This document shows positions 1 to 9,319 of a stretch of DNA of 64,000 nt, piece by piece. The translations under genes and the position numbers were made by a program. Within the stretch, counting starts at the first letter, position 1, and the number at the start of each line of letters is the position of its first letter. The notes below the pieces were generated by a model. The model was not told where the DNA came from, did no database searches, and saw only the letters and a program-made list of their open reading frames with translations. Origin of the DNA: Candidatus Rhodoferax mariagerensis (lineage in GTDB: Bacteria > Pseudomonadota > Gammaproteobacteria > Burkholderiales > Burkholderiaceae_C); NCBI GenBank assembly GCA_016719055.1, contig JADKAW010000050.1, forward strand, positions 42,670 through 106,669, written 5' to 3'.

Positions 1-3000
1 ACACGCCCGCCATACTTGACACCGGGCTTGACCCGGTCTGTGCCCTGTCTGTCACGCTGCACATTGCACCAGGCAGCAAAGCCCGGCTGACCTTTGCCAC
101 CACGGCGTCGACCAGCGCCGACACCCTGCGCGGCGTGATTGACAAGTACCGCCAGACCAGCAATGTCCAGCGCGCCTCACTGATGTCCACCACCCTGTCG
201 GGCATTCGGCTGCGTGCGCTGCGCATGAATGCCGAGACTTTCACCGCCATGCAGATACTGACCAGCGCCCTGGTCATGAGCCTGACACGCCCGCAAGCCC
301 GCGCCGTGCGACCCGAGGGCGCCGCCACCGAGGTCTGCGACCGGCGCTTGCTCTGGCGTTTTGATGTATCGGGTGACCGCCCCATCATTCTGGTGCTGGC
401 CAGCGTCACCCAAGGCCTGGGTTTACTGCGCGCCTTGTCCCAGGCCCTGAACCTCTGGTTATGGGGCAATATTGCCTGTGATCTGGTGGTGATCAATGCC
501 GAGCCGGCTTCTTACCTGATGACGCTGGACCATGAAATAGCCGCCTTGCGTGACCGCCATGCGGCAGACTGCACGGCCAAGCCCGGTGCCGCGCTGGCGC
601 GCATGCACCTGCTGCGCGCCGACGACCTCTCCCACCCCGAGCTCAACACGCTGCACAGCTTGGCCCGGGTCGTGCTGCACGCCGACGGACGACCCCTGAT
701 GCACCACGTGCAGGAATGGTTGCAACTGTACGAGCTGGCGCGCGAACACCGCCATGAAACCTCCACCACTGCCCTGCGGCTGGTACCCGCCGACAGTGGC
801 GTCACCCGCCCTTGCACGGGTGACTTTGCCACCCGCTCCGGCGAGTTCAGCTTTGATGTCAACACCACGCTGCGTCCGCAGCGGCCGTGGATCAACGTGT
901 TGGCCAATCCGGGCTTTGGTGCGCAGTTGTCCGAAGCAGGTGGCGGCTACACCTGGGCCATCAACAGCCGGCTCAACCAGCTTACCGCGTGGTCCAACGA
1001 CCCCGTGGCCGACCCCCCGTCCGAGTGGTTTTTGCTGCAAAACAGCAAAACCAAAGAACTCTGGCCCATTGCACCCACAGCGGGCGCTGACAGGGCAATC
1101 ACCTACCGCGTCACACACGGGCAGGGGTTCACCACCATCCATCACCAGCGCGGCGAGTTGGAAGTCAACGCCACCTGGTGCGTGGACGACCAAACGTCCG
1201 TCAAGCAGGTGCATCTGACACTGGTCAACCACGGCCACAAAACCCTGCACCTGCGCCTGATTGGCATGGCCGAGTGGCTGATGGGGGCCAATCGCAGCGA
1301 CCGCAACACCGTGCGCACCGCCTCGTTGCACGAACCCGCACTCACGGCCCTGCTGTGCACCCAACGTGATCGCGCCGCCGGGTTTGGCGATGGCACGGCT
1401 TTTTTGGGTGTGACCGACACCGGTAGCCACACCGAAGACTGGACCTGTGACCGGCGCGAGTGTTTCGACGCGCGGGGCCGCCTGGTGGTGCCCGACTTTT
1501 TTGGCCAGATCAGTGGCGACGGCCTTGACCCCTGCGCCGCCCTGTCCACCCGCCTGGTACTGGGCAGCGGGCAGTCGGCCCAAAGATGTTTTTTGCTGGG
1601 TTACGCCAGCGACGTGGCCAGCGCCAGACAGTTGCTGTTGCAGGCAGCCAGTGTGCCCGCCAGCACCCGGCTTGAGCAAGTCTGTGCCGGTTGGAACCGC
1701 CTGCTGGGTGCCACCACGGTCAGCACCCCCGACCCGCTGCTCGACGTGTTGACCAACCGCTGGCTGCTGTACCAGGCGGTGTCGTGCCGAATGTGGGCGA
1801 AATCGGGCTTTTACCAGGCTGGCGGTGCCACCGGCTTTCGGGATCAACTGCAGGACGCCATGGCACTGGCCTGGGCCGCCCCAGAGATGCTGCGCGCCCA
1901 GATTGTTTTAAACGCCTCGCGCCAGTTTGTTCAGGGCGATGTGCAGCACTGGTGGCACGAGCCTTTGGGCGTGGGCGTTCGCACCCATTTTTCTGACGAC
2001 CTGCTGTGGCTGGCCCATGCCTGTGTGCGATACCTGCAGGCCACCGGGGATGCCACCTTGCTCGATGAGCAGGTGCCATTTCTGGAAGGCAACGCCATCG
2101 CCCCCGGCGCAGAGGACGCCTATTACTCGCCCACGGTCAGCACGCAACTGGCCTCGGTCTACGAACATGCCGCACGCGCCATTGACCGCAGCCTGGGTGT
2201 GGGCAGCCACGGTCTGCCGCTGATGGGCAGCGGTGACTGGAACGACGGCATGAACCGGGTCGGCGCCGAAGGCCGTGGTGAATCGGTCTGGCTGGGCTGG
2301 TTTTTGTATCGACTGATCACCGACTTTGCCCCGCTGGCGCACGCCCGCAACGACACCCAGCGCGCGCTGCGCTGGGAGCGTTGTGCCACCAGCCTGCAAC
2401 AGGCCCTGGTGGGCACGGCGTGGGACGGGTTATGGTTCAAACGCGCCTATTTTGATGATGGTCAGGCCTTGGGCTCGGCTGACAATCCCGAGGGTCGCAT
2501 TGACCTGATTGCCCAGGCCTGGTCGGTGCTGTCTCACGCTGCGCCGCCCGACCTGCAGCGCCAGGCCATGGCCGCTGTTGATGCCCAGCTGGTTGACCCG
2601 GTGGCAGGTTTGATCCACTTGCTGAACCCGCCGCTGGTTCATGCCGAGCCTAGCGCCGGTTATATCCAGGCCTATCCACCCGGGGTTCGTGAAAACGGCG
2701 GGCAGTACAACCATGCCGGCATCTGGGCGCTGATGGCACAAGCCGAGCTGGCGACCAACACCGGTCCAGGTCTGCACGGTGGCGCAGGGGACCGCAGCAT
2801 GGGCGACACCGTTTACCGCTATGCCACCTATCTGAGCCCGGCGCACCGCGCCAGCCACCCCACACGTGGGCCGGCCTATGGCCTGGAGCCCTATGTGATG
2901 GCGGCCGACGTGTACAGCCAGCCGCCTTATGTCGGGCGCGGCGGCTGGAGCTGGTACACCGGGGCGGCGGCCTGGATGCACCGCGCAGTGGTTGAGGCGA

Positions 3001-3329
3001 TGTTTGGCTTGCAGCAGCGTGCCCAGACACTTTGCTTCAGGCCCTGCCTGCCCAGCCACTGGCAGCAGGCCGAGCTGAGCCTGGTGCGAGGCGGCCACAG
3101 CATGCGATTTATCTTGCTGCGCGCCAGCGCAGCCGAGGCCCTGGCCCAAACCGCCCAGTGGCAGGCACAGCTGCTGCTGCCCGGGCAGTTGCTGGACTGG
3201 CAAAACCTGGCGCAGCCAAGCTGCTTTGTCATCCCCTTGCTGGCCCCAATGGCCGCAAGCGTGGCAACCTCAACCAAAGATCCAGAGTTGGTGTGCCAGC
3301 GCACTGACACCAGTGCGGCCAACTTTTAA
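1..3329 (+). CDS. Cyclic beta-1,2-glucan synthase-type GH94 protein, C-terminal part (5' end outside window)
   Basis: The reading frame is open from the first bases of the window, so the gene starts upstream; about 1,108 residues are visible. The visible part matches the C-terminal, phosphorylase-like half of NdvB/Cgs-type proteins: a beta-sandwich carbohydrate-binding region followed by an (alpha/alpha)6 GH94 catalytic domain. Landmarks are GFRDQLQD near nt 1833, containing the probable catalytic Asp, HWWHEP, GSGDWNDGMNRVG near nt 2228, and YPPGVRENGGQYNHAG near nt 2670. In NdvB the N-terminal glycosyltransferase builds the glucan and this region controls chain length. Whether the missing part carries the GT84 synthase cannot be seen, so a stand-alone GH94 phosphorylase remains possible. 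Such glucans act in the periplasm and in osmoadaptation. Confidence 0.85.
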   Translation, partial: TPAILDTGLDPVCALSVTLHIAPGSKARLTFATTASTSADTLRGVIDKYRQTSNVQRASLMSTTLSGIRLRALRMNAETFTAMQILTSALVMSLTRPQARAVRPEGAATEVCDRRLLWRFDVSGDRPIILVLASVTQGLGLLRALSQALNLWLWGNIACDLVVINAEPASYLMTLDHEIAALRDRHAADCTAKPGAALARMHLLRADDLSHPELNTLHSLARVVLHADGRPLMHHVQEWLQLYELAREHRHETSTTALRLVPADSGVTRPCTGDFATRSGEFSFDVNTTLRPQRPWINVLANPGFGAQLSEAGGGYTWAINSRLNQLTAWSNDPVADPPSEWFLLQNSKTKELWPIAPTAGADRAITYRVTHGQGFTTIHHQRGELEVNATWCVDDQTSVKQVHLTLVNHGHKTLHLRLIGMAEWLMGANRSDRNTVRTASLHEPALTALLCTQRDRAAGFGDGTAFLGVTDTGSHTEDWTCDRRECFDARGRLVVPDFFGQISGDGLDPCAALSTRLVLGSGQSAQRCFLLGYASDVASARQLLLQAASVPASTRLEQVCAGWNRLLGATTVSTPDPLLDVLTNRWLLYQAVSCRMWAKSGFYQAGGATGFRDQLQDAMALAWAAPEMLRAQIVLNASRQFVQGDVQHWWHEPLGVGVRTHFSDDLLWLAHACVRYLQATGDATLLDEQVPFLEGNAIAPGAEDAYYSPTVSTQLASVYEHAARAIDRSLGVGSHGLPLMGSGDWNDGMNRVGAEGRGESVWLGWFLYRLITDFAPLAHARNDTQRALRWERCATSLQQALVGTAWDGLWFKRAYFDDGQALGSADNPEGRIDLIAQAWSVLSHAAPPDLQRQAMAAVDAQLVDPVAGLIHLLNPPLVHAEPSAGYIQAYPPGVRENGGQYNHAGIWALMAQAELATNTGPGLHGGAGDRSMGDTVYRYATYLSPAHRASHPTRGPAYGLEPYVMAADVYSQPPYVGRGGWSWYTGAAAWMHRAVVEAMFGLQQRAQTLCFRPCLPSHWQQAELSLVRGGHSMRFILLRASAAEALAQTAQWQAQLLLPGQLLDWQNLAQPSCFVIPLLAPMAASVATSTKDPELVCQRTDTSAANF

Positions 3330-3412
3330 AGTTCACCCAACAACTGGGAATGTCCCGGTTATTCGCCCAAAGATGGTGGGGCTTTCACCATCAACATCCA
3401 CCGGAGAACTTT

Positions 3413-3727
3413 ATGTCCATTCGAACCACCCTCGCTATTGCCTTGACAGCCATCGTTGTGCTTGCTGCCTCGGGCTGCGCCGTCAGTCGCGGTCAGGAAA
3501 CCGTGGGGGCCTACGTGGATGACGCAGGCATCACCACGCTGGTCAAAACACGCATGGCCGAAAGCAAACTTGTCAGCGCCACGTCGATCAGCGTCGAGAC
3601 CCTCAACGGCACTGTGATGCTGTCAGGTTTTGCCAAAAGCAGCACCGAGAAAAGCGAAGCTGAACGCATTGCCCGCGGTGTCAACAATGTCAAGCTGGTC
3701 AAAAATGAGATTGCTGTTCGTCCTTGA
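3413..3727 (+). CDS. BON-domain lipoprotein (OsmY-like)
   Basis: A 104-residue protein with a signal peptide ending in a lipobox (AASGC), followed by one BON domain (about residues 35-104). BON domains bind membranes or phospholipids, and OsmY-type proteins are envelope stress proteins. The ATG at 3413 is chosen because GGAG lies 6 bases upstream; an upstream in-frame start at 3350 would bury the signal peptide. A hairpin (GATGGTG/CACCATC, 3372-3392) lies in the leader and a good terminator follows. A second, two-BON paralogue lies at 7087. Confidence 0.85.
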   Translation: MSIRTTLAIALTAIVVLAASGCAVSRGQETVGAYVDDAGITTLVKTRMAESKLVSATSISVETLNGTVMLSGFAKSSTEKSEAERIARGVNNVKLVKNEIAVRP

Positions 3728-3811
3728 GCGTTTTGCTTAAGTTTGCACCGCACCCGAAGCAAAGCAGTGACTGCACCCAGCTTCGCCTGACCTTGGCTTA
3801 AAAGGTTGTTG

Positions 3812-3849
3812 CCCCGGATTCGCCTATCGGATCACGGGGTTTCTTTTTT
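3812..3849 (+). terminator. Rho-independent terminator after the BON lipoprotein gene
   Basis: A long stem, CCCCG + GATTCG pairing with CGGATC + CGGGG (one bulged A), with a CCTAT loop, followed directly by TTTCTTTTTT. It lies 85 bases after the stop of the BON gene and before the converging gene. Confidence 0.8.
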
Positions 3850-3868
3850 GCTTTGACCGAAGCGCAAT

Positions 3869-4738
3869 TCACTGCGCCCACTCGTATTTCAGCGATGTCA
3901 CGGTGCCATGAAAGTAGGGCCTGCGCCCATCAGGGTGCACCCACGCCACCTCGCCAGTCAGGGGCACCAGGATGCCCTCGCGCACTTGATAGTTGGACCA
4001 GCGGCCCTCCCACGGCAGCATCACCATGTCTTTGCCCGAGCCTGCACCCCGGGCTTCGGCGTGAAACGAATCGATCAAGCCGGCAGCGCTAAACTTGAAC
4101 AGCAGCGTGAGCGTGATCGGGCCATCCGCAAGTGTTGCGATGGCAGAACTGTCGTCCACTGCTGCCCATTGCACGCCCTGGCTGGGCAGCAGCGCGCTGG
4201 GGTACCACGCGGCTTCTGCAAAAAAGCGCATGAATTCGCCGCGCGCAATCTCGCCTCCGCCACTCATGTTCGCAACCGGAAACACGCCCAATACCGCGGC
4301 GTGCAGCAGGCCCCGGCCTGCGACATAGCTGTCAACCACGCTGGCTGTCACGCTAGGAAACATGAACACCAGGGCATCCCACACAAAACCCGGACGGTGG
4401 GTGACAACGCGCTGGCGTGAGATGAATGGTTTCCAGCGTTGAGCAGTGGCCGACAGGTTGATGCGGCCACAGAGTTCAAGCGTGGCCGCCGTGATGATGG
4501 GCTGGTCCACTTTCAACACTGCAAGAAAATAGCGTTGCACCGGAGCGGGCAAACCCACCAGCTCGCGCGCGTCAAAACGCGCCGAGCCCGCCGCCGAGCT
4601 GATCGTGCGTGCTGCGTCTAACTTGCGCGTCAGCACTCGCGTGCGCGCTTTCCACCGGCAGGCCCCATACCTGGACAGACCCAAAATGGCGAGTCCCAGC
4701 AGACCCGCCCCGATTCCGATACCAAGCAACCAGTTCAT
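3869..4738 (-). CDS. DUF6544-family membrane-anchored protein
   Basis: A 289-residue protein with one N-terminal hydrophobic segment (about residues 4-24) and a soluble remainder. It contains the RYFLAVLKVDQP and RPGFVWDA patterns that I associate with the uncharacterised DUF6544/DUF6920 family. The family has no established biochemical role. The start is supported by GGGAG upstream. It is convergent with the BON gene and separated from it by the bidirectional-looking hairpin at 3812. Confidence 0.65.
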   Translation of the reverse strand: MNWLLGIGIGAGLLGLAILGLSRYGACRWKARTRVLTRKLDAARTISSAAGSARFDARELVGLPAPVQRYFLAVLKVDQPIITAATLELCGRINLSATAQRWKPFISRQRVVTHRPGFVWDALVFMFPSVTASVVDSYVAGRGLLHAAVLGVFPVANMSGGGEIARGEFMRFFAEAAWYPSALLPSQGVQWAAVDDSSAIATLADGPITLTLLFKFSAAGLIDSFHAEARGAGSGKDMVMLPWEGRWSNYQVREGILVPLTGEVAWVHPDGRRPYFHGTVTSLKYEWAQ

Positions 4739-4872
4739 CGGTGCTCCCTTGTTTCAAATCACCTGTGGTCCAGCCCGCGCCACTTTGATCAGCCAACACA
4801 GCCGTGTCAGATCGTGCATCCTGACGTGAGCCAATGGGGTGGAAAATTTGATGCTGGACAGCACCACACACC

Positions 4873-4908
4873 AAAAAAAAGGACGGTGGCGCTCGTCAGC
4901 CACCGCCC
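4873..4908 (-). terminator. Rho-independent terminator for the minus-strand YXWGXW gene
   Basis: On the minus strand a 10-bp stem (GGGCGGTGGC with GCCACCGTCC, one G-U pair) is followed by eight Ts. It lies 34 bases past the stop codon of the 4942-5358 gene. The rest of the 4739-4941 gap shows no gene. Confidence 0.8.
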
Positions 4909-4941
4909 GGCGTCAAAAGACAAATCTGTAGATTGCCTGCA

Positions 4942-5358
4942 TCAAGGGCGTGGGCCCTTGCCGGGCTGTTCGTCCCAGGGGCCACGCGGTGGCGACATGG
5001 CATGAGGCTTCTTTGCTTTCTGAAATTTTTGCGTTTGAGGTTGCCTGGCGGCGTTGTCGCGCGCCCAGCTTCCCGGCTGGCGGTAATAGCTGTTGCCACG
5101 CTGTTCCCAACGGTCGGGCTCCCAGCGGTAGCCGGTGCGCTGCATCACTGAGCGCCCGCGAATCCAGATGTGCTGGTCGTGGTTCCAGGCCCAGTAACCG
5201 GGTGCCCAGACGAAGCCTTGCTGCAGCGCAGGCACTGGCTCATAAATTGGTGCCGGCGGTCCAACGTTGATGCTGAAGCGGACCTGCGCTAGCGACGCAG
5301 TGCCAGCGGCCAGTGACAAAGAAAGCAACAGGCCTTGAGCCAGACGACTGAGTTTCAT
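4942..5358 (-). CDS. Secreted YXWGXW-repeat (WXXGYW) protein
   Basis: A 138-residue basic protein with a Sec signal peptide (MKLSRLAQ... ending SLAQV). The mature part contains FVWAPGYW, HIWIRGR, YRWEPDRW and SYYRQPGSW, repeats typical of the YXWGXW/BcpO-related family of small exported proteins of unknown function. The ATG at 5358 is preferred over the upstream in-frame start at 5460 because the signal peptide then begins the protein. The tail is Lys/Pro/Gln-rich. It is divergent from the phospholipase D gene. Confidence 0.8.
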   Translation of the reverse strand: MKLSRLAQGLLLSLSLAAGTASLAQVRFSINVGPPAPIYEPVPALQQGFVWAPGYWAWNHDQHIWIRGRSVMQRTGYRWEPDRWEQRGNSYYRQPGSWARDNAARQPQTQKFQKAKKPHAMSPPRGPWDEQPGKGPRP

Positions 5359-5459
5359 AGAGACCTTTAGGTTGTGTGAGTGCTGCCATGTTCGCAGTGG
5401 CGTCAGCCGCCGTCGGTACGCCAGCACACTGAACCAGACTGAACTCCCCACTAGGCTCA

Positions 5460-6875
5460 ATGCGTACTACAGCGCATGCCATGTCACACCTTTTCCTGCA
5501 GCCCCACGCCATTGCCCTGGCAGCTTGGTGCCTGTTTGGCACTGCGGGTTGTGCCGACCTGCCCGACACCCAGGCGATTTTGCAGCGTCATACCGCCCAG
5601 GCCGCGCGCTTTGAAAACGCCCGCGGCCCGCTCTCATTGCAAAAAAGCGCCGCTGTCCTGGCCGAACTCAAGCGCCGCTCTGGCGACATCGACATCCTGG
5701 AAAAGCAGATAGCGCTGGAGCAGGCCATCAACGACAGCCCGCTGACGCTGGGCAACAAGGCCACCCTGCTGCAAGACGGCCCAAGCACCTATGCTGCCAT
5801 GTTTGGCGCTATTGGCCAGGCGCAGGACCACATCAATCTGGAGTCCTACATCATTGAAGACGATGCCGTGGGCCGGGAGTTTTCAGAGCTGCTGCTGGCG
5901 CAACAGCGCCGGGGCGTTCAGGTCAACCTGATTTATGACAGCGTGGGCGGCTTCAACACCCCCAGGCTGTTTTTTGACCGCCTGACACAAGCCGGCGTGG
6001 CGGTGCTGGAGTTCAACCCGGTGAACCCTCTGGCAGCACGCGGGCCGTGGCTGATCAACAACCGGGACCATCGCAAGCTGCTGATTGTGGATGGGCGCAT
6101 CGCGTTCATTGGGGGCATCAACATCAGCAGCGTTTACTCGTCGGGCTCGATCATCCGGCGGGCGTCAAAAGCACGGGTGACCAACAGCTCCTGGCGCGAC
6201 ACCGACCTTCAGATTGAAGGCCCGGTGGTGGCTGAGTTCCAAAAACTCTTTCTGCAAACCTGGGAAAAACAACATGGCCAGCCGCTGGCGGAAAAAAACT
6301 ATTTTCCAAAGCTTGACCGCATTGGCAACGACATCATTCGCACCATCGGCAGCACGCCGGACGACCCCTATAGCCTGATCTATCTGACGCTGCTGTCCGC
6401 CATTGGCAACGCCGAGAAGCAGGTGTTTTTGACCAATGCCTACTTTGTGCCAGACCCGCAATTGCTCAAGGCACTGACTGATGCGGCTGCTCGTGGTGTG
6501 GATGTGCGCCTGGTGCTGCCCAGCCACAGTGATTCGTCGCTGGTGTTTCATGCCGGGCGCGCCCACTATGGCGGTTTGCTGGCGGGTGGCGTGCACATTT
6601 ATGAGCGACAAGGAGCGTTTTTGCATGCCAAGACCGCGGTGATTGACGGGGTCTGGTCCACCGTGGGGTCCGCCAACCTGGACTGGCGCAGTTTCATGGA
6701 CAACGATGAGGTCAACGCGGTGCTTCTTGGGCGCGACTTTGCCATGCAAATGACCACCATGTTCGCCCGGGACATGGCCGCATCACAAGCCATTGAACCC
6801 CTCACCTGGCCGCAGCGGCCGCTGCACTTCAAGCTCAGGGAATGGCTGGCCCAGCTGCTGGCGCGCTGGCTCTAG
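5460..6875 (+). CDS. Phospholipase D-family lipoprotein (cardiolipin synthase/YmdC-like)
   Basis: A 471-residue protein with an N-terminal signal and lipobox (FGTAGC), so probably an envelope lipoprotein. It carries two HKD motifs of the PLD superfamily, HRKLLIVD near residue 203 and HAKTAVID near residue 389. Each is followed by the usual glycine/asparagine loop (GGINIS, GSANLDWRS). Two HKD halves form one phosphatidyl-transfer site, so cardiolipin synthesis or phospholipid transphosphatidylation is likely; nuclease activity is less likely. The start could also be the ATG at 5481, which gives a more standard signal peptide. Confidence 0.8.
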   Translation: MRTTAHAMSHLFLQPHAIALAAWCLFGTAGCADLPDTQAILQRHTAQAARFENARGPLSLQKSAAVLAELKRRSGDIDILEKQIALEQAINDSPLTLGNKATLLQDGPSTYAAMFGAIGQAQDHINLESYIIEDDAVGREFSELLLAQQRRGVQVNLIYDSVGGFNTPRLFFDRLTQAGVAVLEFNPVNPLAARGPWLINNRDHRKLLIVDGRIAFIGGINISSVYSSGSIIRRASKARVTNSSWRDTDLQIEGPVVAEFQKLFLQTWEKQHGQPLAEKNYFPKLDRIGNDIIRTIGSTPDDPYSLIYLTLLSAIGNAEKQVFLTNAYFVPDPQLLKALTDAAARGVDVRLVLPSHSDSSLVFHAGRAHYGGLLAGGVHIYERQGAFLHAKTAVIDGVWSTVGSANLDWRSFMDNDEVNAVLLGRDFAMQMTTMFARDMAASQAIEPLTWPQRPLHFKLREWLAQLLARWL

Positions 6876-6966
6876 CCCAGGCGTGTTGGTTCGCCATCGC
6901 ACAGACGCTTGCGCCACACCAGCGCACAGTCAGCGTTTCCTAGCTTCTGGTTTTGGTGTGTTGGCC

Positions 6967-7059
<93 letters not shown>

Positions 7060-7086
7060 CGGGGCTTTTTAACTGGAGAATTTTTA

Positions 7087-7665
7087 ATGAACAACCCCCT
7101 GGGCCTGCGAATTCTGACCACCACCATCGCGGGGGTCATGACCATCTCAATGGTCGCCTGCAACAAGCCCGCCGACAGCACCGGCGCGCCGGCCCCCAAC
7201 ATCACCGTGGGCACCGAAATTGACGACAGCGTGGTTACCACACGCGTCAAATCTGCCATGCTGGAAGACGCCGACATCAAGAGTTTTGACATCAAGGTAG
7301 AAACCCGCAAGGGCGAAGTCATGCTAAGTGGTTTTGTCGACAACCAGACCCAGATGGACCGCGCCACAACGCTGACGCGCACCATCGAAGGCGTCAAGTC
7401 GCTCGACAACAAGATCATCCTGAAAGATGGCGCAACCACTGTGGGCAACAAGCTCGACGACAGCGTCATCACTACCCGGGTCAAGACCGCCCTGCTGGCA
7501 GACGCCAGCATCAAAAGCCTGGACGTCATGGTGGTGACCCGTAAGGGCGAGGTCCAGTTGAGCGGGTTTGTCAACAACCAGGGTCAGATTGACCGCGCCG
7601 TGGAAGTGGCCCGCGCCATTGAAGGCGTGACCAAAGTCGGCAACGACATGAGTGTCAAAAAGTAA
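7087..7665 (+). CDS. Two-BON-domain lipoprotein
   Basis: A 192-residue protein with a signal sequence and lipobox (MVACNKP), then two tandem BON domains (about 43-112 and 118-192). Both domains contain DDSV(V/I)TTRVK and GEV(M/Q)LSGFV, so one arose by internal duplication. Envelope stress/OsmY-type role inferred. The ATG at 7087 has GGAG 9 bases upstream. A longer frame from 6793 runs through the poly-G tract and is rejected. Its promoter may be disturbed by that tract. Confidence 0.85.
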   Translation: MNNPLGLRILTTTIAGVMTISMVACNKPADSTGAPAPNITVGTEIDDSVVTTRVKSAMLEDADIKSFDIKVETRKGEVMLSGFVDNQTQMDRATTLTRTIEGVKSLDNKIILKDGATTVGNKLDDSVITTRVKTALLADASIKSLDVMVVTRKGEVQLSGFVNNQGQIDRAVEVARAIEGVTKVGNDMSVKK

Positions 7666-7690
7666 AGCCTGGTCCGGACAGGGTAAAACA

Positions 7691-8431
7691 CTAGCGACGG
7701 TGCACGTCGCTCAGCAACCGGTCCAGCTCTTTCTTGACCACGCCATAACACTCACAGGCGCTTGCCTCAAGGCCGGCGCGGCTCAGCACACCAATGTGGC
7801 CGCGCCGGTAACGAATGTAGCCCGCTGCCTGCAGCCGCCCGGCGGCGTCAGTGACGCTTTCGCGGCGCACGCCCAGCATGCTGGCCACCAGTTCCTGCGT
7901 CATGACCAGTTCGTGCGCTGCGGGTACCCGGTCCAGCGTCAGCAGCAGCCAGCGGCACAGTTGCTGCTCAACCGAATGGTGGCGGTTGCACACGGCGGTT
8001 TGCGCGGTTTGGGTCATCAGGGCTTGCGTGTAGCGCAGCAGCAGCCGCTGCAGCGTGCCGGCCTTGTTGAACTCTTGTTTCAGGGTATGGCGGTCCAGGC
8101 GGTAGGCATGGCCGGCAGTTTGCACCACGGCCGAGCTTGACGTGGTGTCGCCGCCCATGAACAGGGATATGCCCACCACCCCTTCGTTGCCCACGCCAGC
8201 GGTTTCGGCCGAGGCTCCTGATTCGGTCACGTAATGCAGCGACACGATCGACGTGATGGGAAAAAAGGCGTGACGCATCTGGCTGCCGGGCTCGTACAGC
8301 ATCTGGCCCAGCGCCAGCGGCACCAGTTCGAGCTGTGCGGCAATCGCCTCGAACTCTGGTGTCGGCAGGGCGGCCAGCAAATGGTTTTGGCTTGGCAGGT
8401 GGCCGTCAGCTTGGGGGGTGGGTGCATTCAT
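7691..8431 (-). CDS. Crp/Fnr-family transcriptional regulator
   Basis: A 246-residue protein with an N-terminal cyclic-nucleotide-binding-like beta-barrel (about 20-135) and a C-terminal winged helix-turn-helix (about 155-225; MTQELVASMLGVRRESVTDA is the recognition region). No Fnr-type cysteine cluster is visible, so an Fe-S oxygen sensor is unlikely. The start overlaps the stop of the upstream receiver-PAS gene by ATGA (8428-8431), indicating translational coupling and a shared signalling operon. The ligand is unknown. Confidence 0.85.
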   Translation of the reverse strand: MNAPTPQADGHLPSQNHLLAALPTPEFEAIAAQLELVPLALGQMLYEPGSQMRHAFFPITSIVSLHYVTESGASAETAGVGNEGVVGISLFMGGDTTSSSAVVQTAGHAYRLDRHTLKQEFNKAGTLQRLLLRYTQALMTQTAQTAVCNRHHSVEQQLCRWLLLTLDRVPAAHELVMTQELVASMLGVRRESVTDAAGRLQAAGYIRYRRGHIGVLSRAGLEASACECYGVVKKELDRLLSDVHRR

Positions 8432-9249
8432 GATCGGGCGGTAATTTCCAGGCCAATGCCCCGATAACCCACAAAACGACCGAGCCGGTCAAACATCGGC
8501 TCGCCGCTGACCTGAAATGTTTGCTGGGTGCCGTCCGGGCGCACGCGGTGAAACAAATAGTCCAGAAACGGTTGCCGCTGCGCAATGATGTTATGCAACT
8601 GCACCCGTTCGGCGTCGTTCCAACCGCTCGGTAGCTGGGGGTCGTCGTCCTGGTGCAGCGGGTCAACCTGCATGCCCAGCATCTCCAGTACCGGGCCAGA
8701 CATCTTGGTGAACTGACCATCGGCGTCCTGCTCCCAGTACCAGTCAGAGGCCAGCTCGGTCAGGCTGCGGTAGCGCGCCTCGCTCTCGCGCAGCTCGGCG
8801 GTGCGCTCAGCCACGGTGGCTTCAAGTTCCAGGTTGTAGTTGGCCAGCTTTTTGTACAGCAGGCGCACCTCTAACATGTTGTGAATGCGCATCTTGACCT
8901 CGACCAAGTCAAACGGCTTGCTGATGAAGTCTTTGGCGCCGGCCTGCAAGGCTTGCAGCTTATGCCCGGGCTGGGCGGTCAGCACAATCACCGGCAGGTA
9001 ACTCTCGGCGGTGTTGGTTTTAAGCCCCTCCATCACGGCAAACCCGTCCATCACCGGCATTTGCAGGTCCAGCAGAATCAGGTCATAGCTGTTTTTTCGG
9101 TGCAGCGCGCACACCTCTTCGGGCTTCATGGTGGAACTGACATGCTCATAACCGGCATCGGCCAGCAACCGTTCAAGCAACTTCACGTTGGCTGCCTGGT
9201 CATCCACAATCAGAATGCTGGCGGCAAGAATATCAACTAACAGGTTCAT
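8428..9249 (-). CDS. Response-regulator receiver protein with C-terminal PAS domain
   Basis: A 273-residue protein with a receiver domain at about 9-125 (LIVDD acidic pair, phosphoacceptor Asp in LILLDLQMP, Lys in SKPF), a coiled linker (about 125-160), and a PAS domain (about 162-270). There is no DNA-binding or enzymatic output domain, so it probably works by protein contacts in a phosphorelay. The receiver and linker closely resemble those of the 11386-13131 protein, including RIHNM(L/I)EVRL and YKKLA, suggesting duplication. It is first in a two-gene unit with the Crp-type regulator. Confidence 0.85.
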   Translation of the reverse strand: MNLLVDILAASILIVDDQAANVKLLERLLADAGYEHVSSTMKPEEVCALHRKNSYDLILLDLQMPVMDGFAVMEGLKTNTAESYLPVIVLTAQPGHKLQALQAGAKDFISKPFDLVEVKMRIHNMLEVRLLYKKLANYNLELEATVAERTAELRESEARYRSLTELASDWYWEQDADGQFTKMSGPVLEMLGMQVDPLHQDDDPQLPSGWNDAERVQLHNIIAQRQPFLDYLFHRVRPDGTQQTFQVSGEPMFDRLGRFVGYRGIGLEITARS

Positions 9250-9263
9250 GGGGTTTCCTTTTT

Positions 9264-9279
9264 TACTATTTTAATAGTA
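9264..9279. promoter_or_regulatory. AT-rich dyad upstream of the receiver-PAS gene
   Basis: A perfect palindrome, TACTATT-TT-AATAGTA, 15 bases upstream of the minus-strand start at 9249, in the 70-bp gap after the CheB gene. It could be an operator or promoter element for the receiver-PAS/Crp pair. There is no functional evidence. Confidence 0.35.
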
Positions 9280-9319
9280 GCATCAAACCCTTTATTCATA
9301 AGGGATGGAGTCTATTTTT

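Noticed and set aside
459..1847. Long minus-strand ORF opposite the GH94 gene
   Set aside because: It is antisense to a clear GH94 domain, has no recognisable motifs and is rich in Gly/Gln/Val as expected of a shadow frame in GC-rich DNA.
7081..7665. Two-BON protein as a secreted OsmY without lipid anchor
   Set aside because: A clear lipobox (MVACN) follows the hydrophobic segment, so a lipoprotein is the better call.
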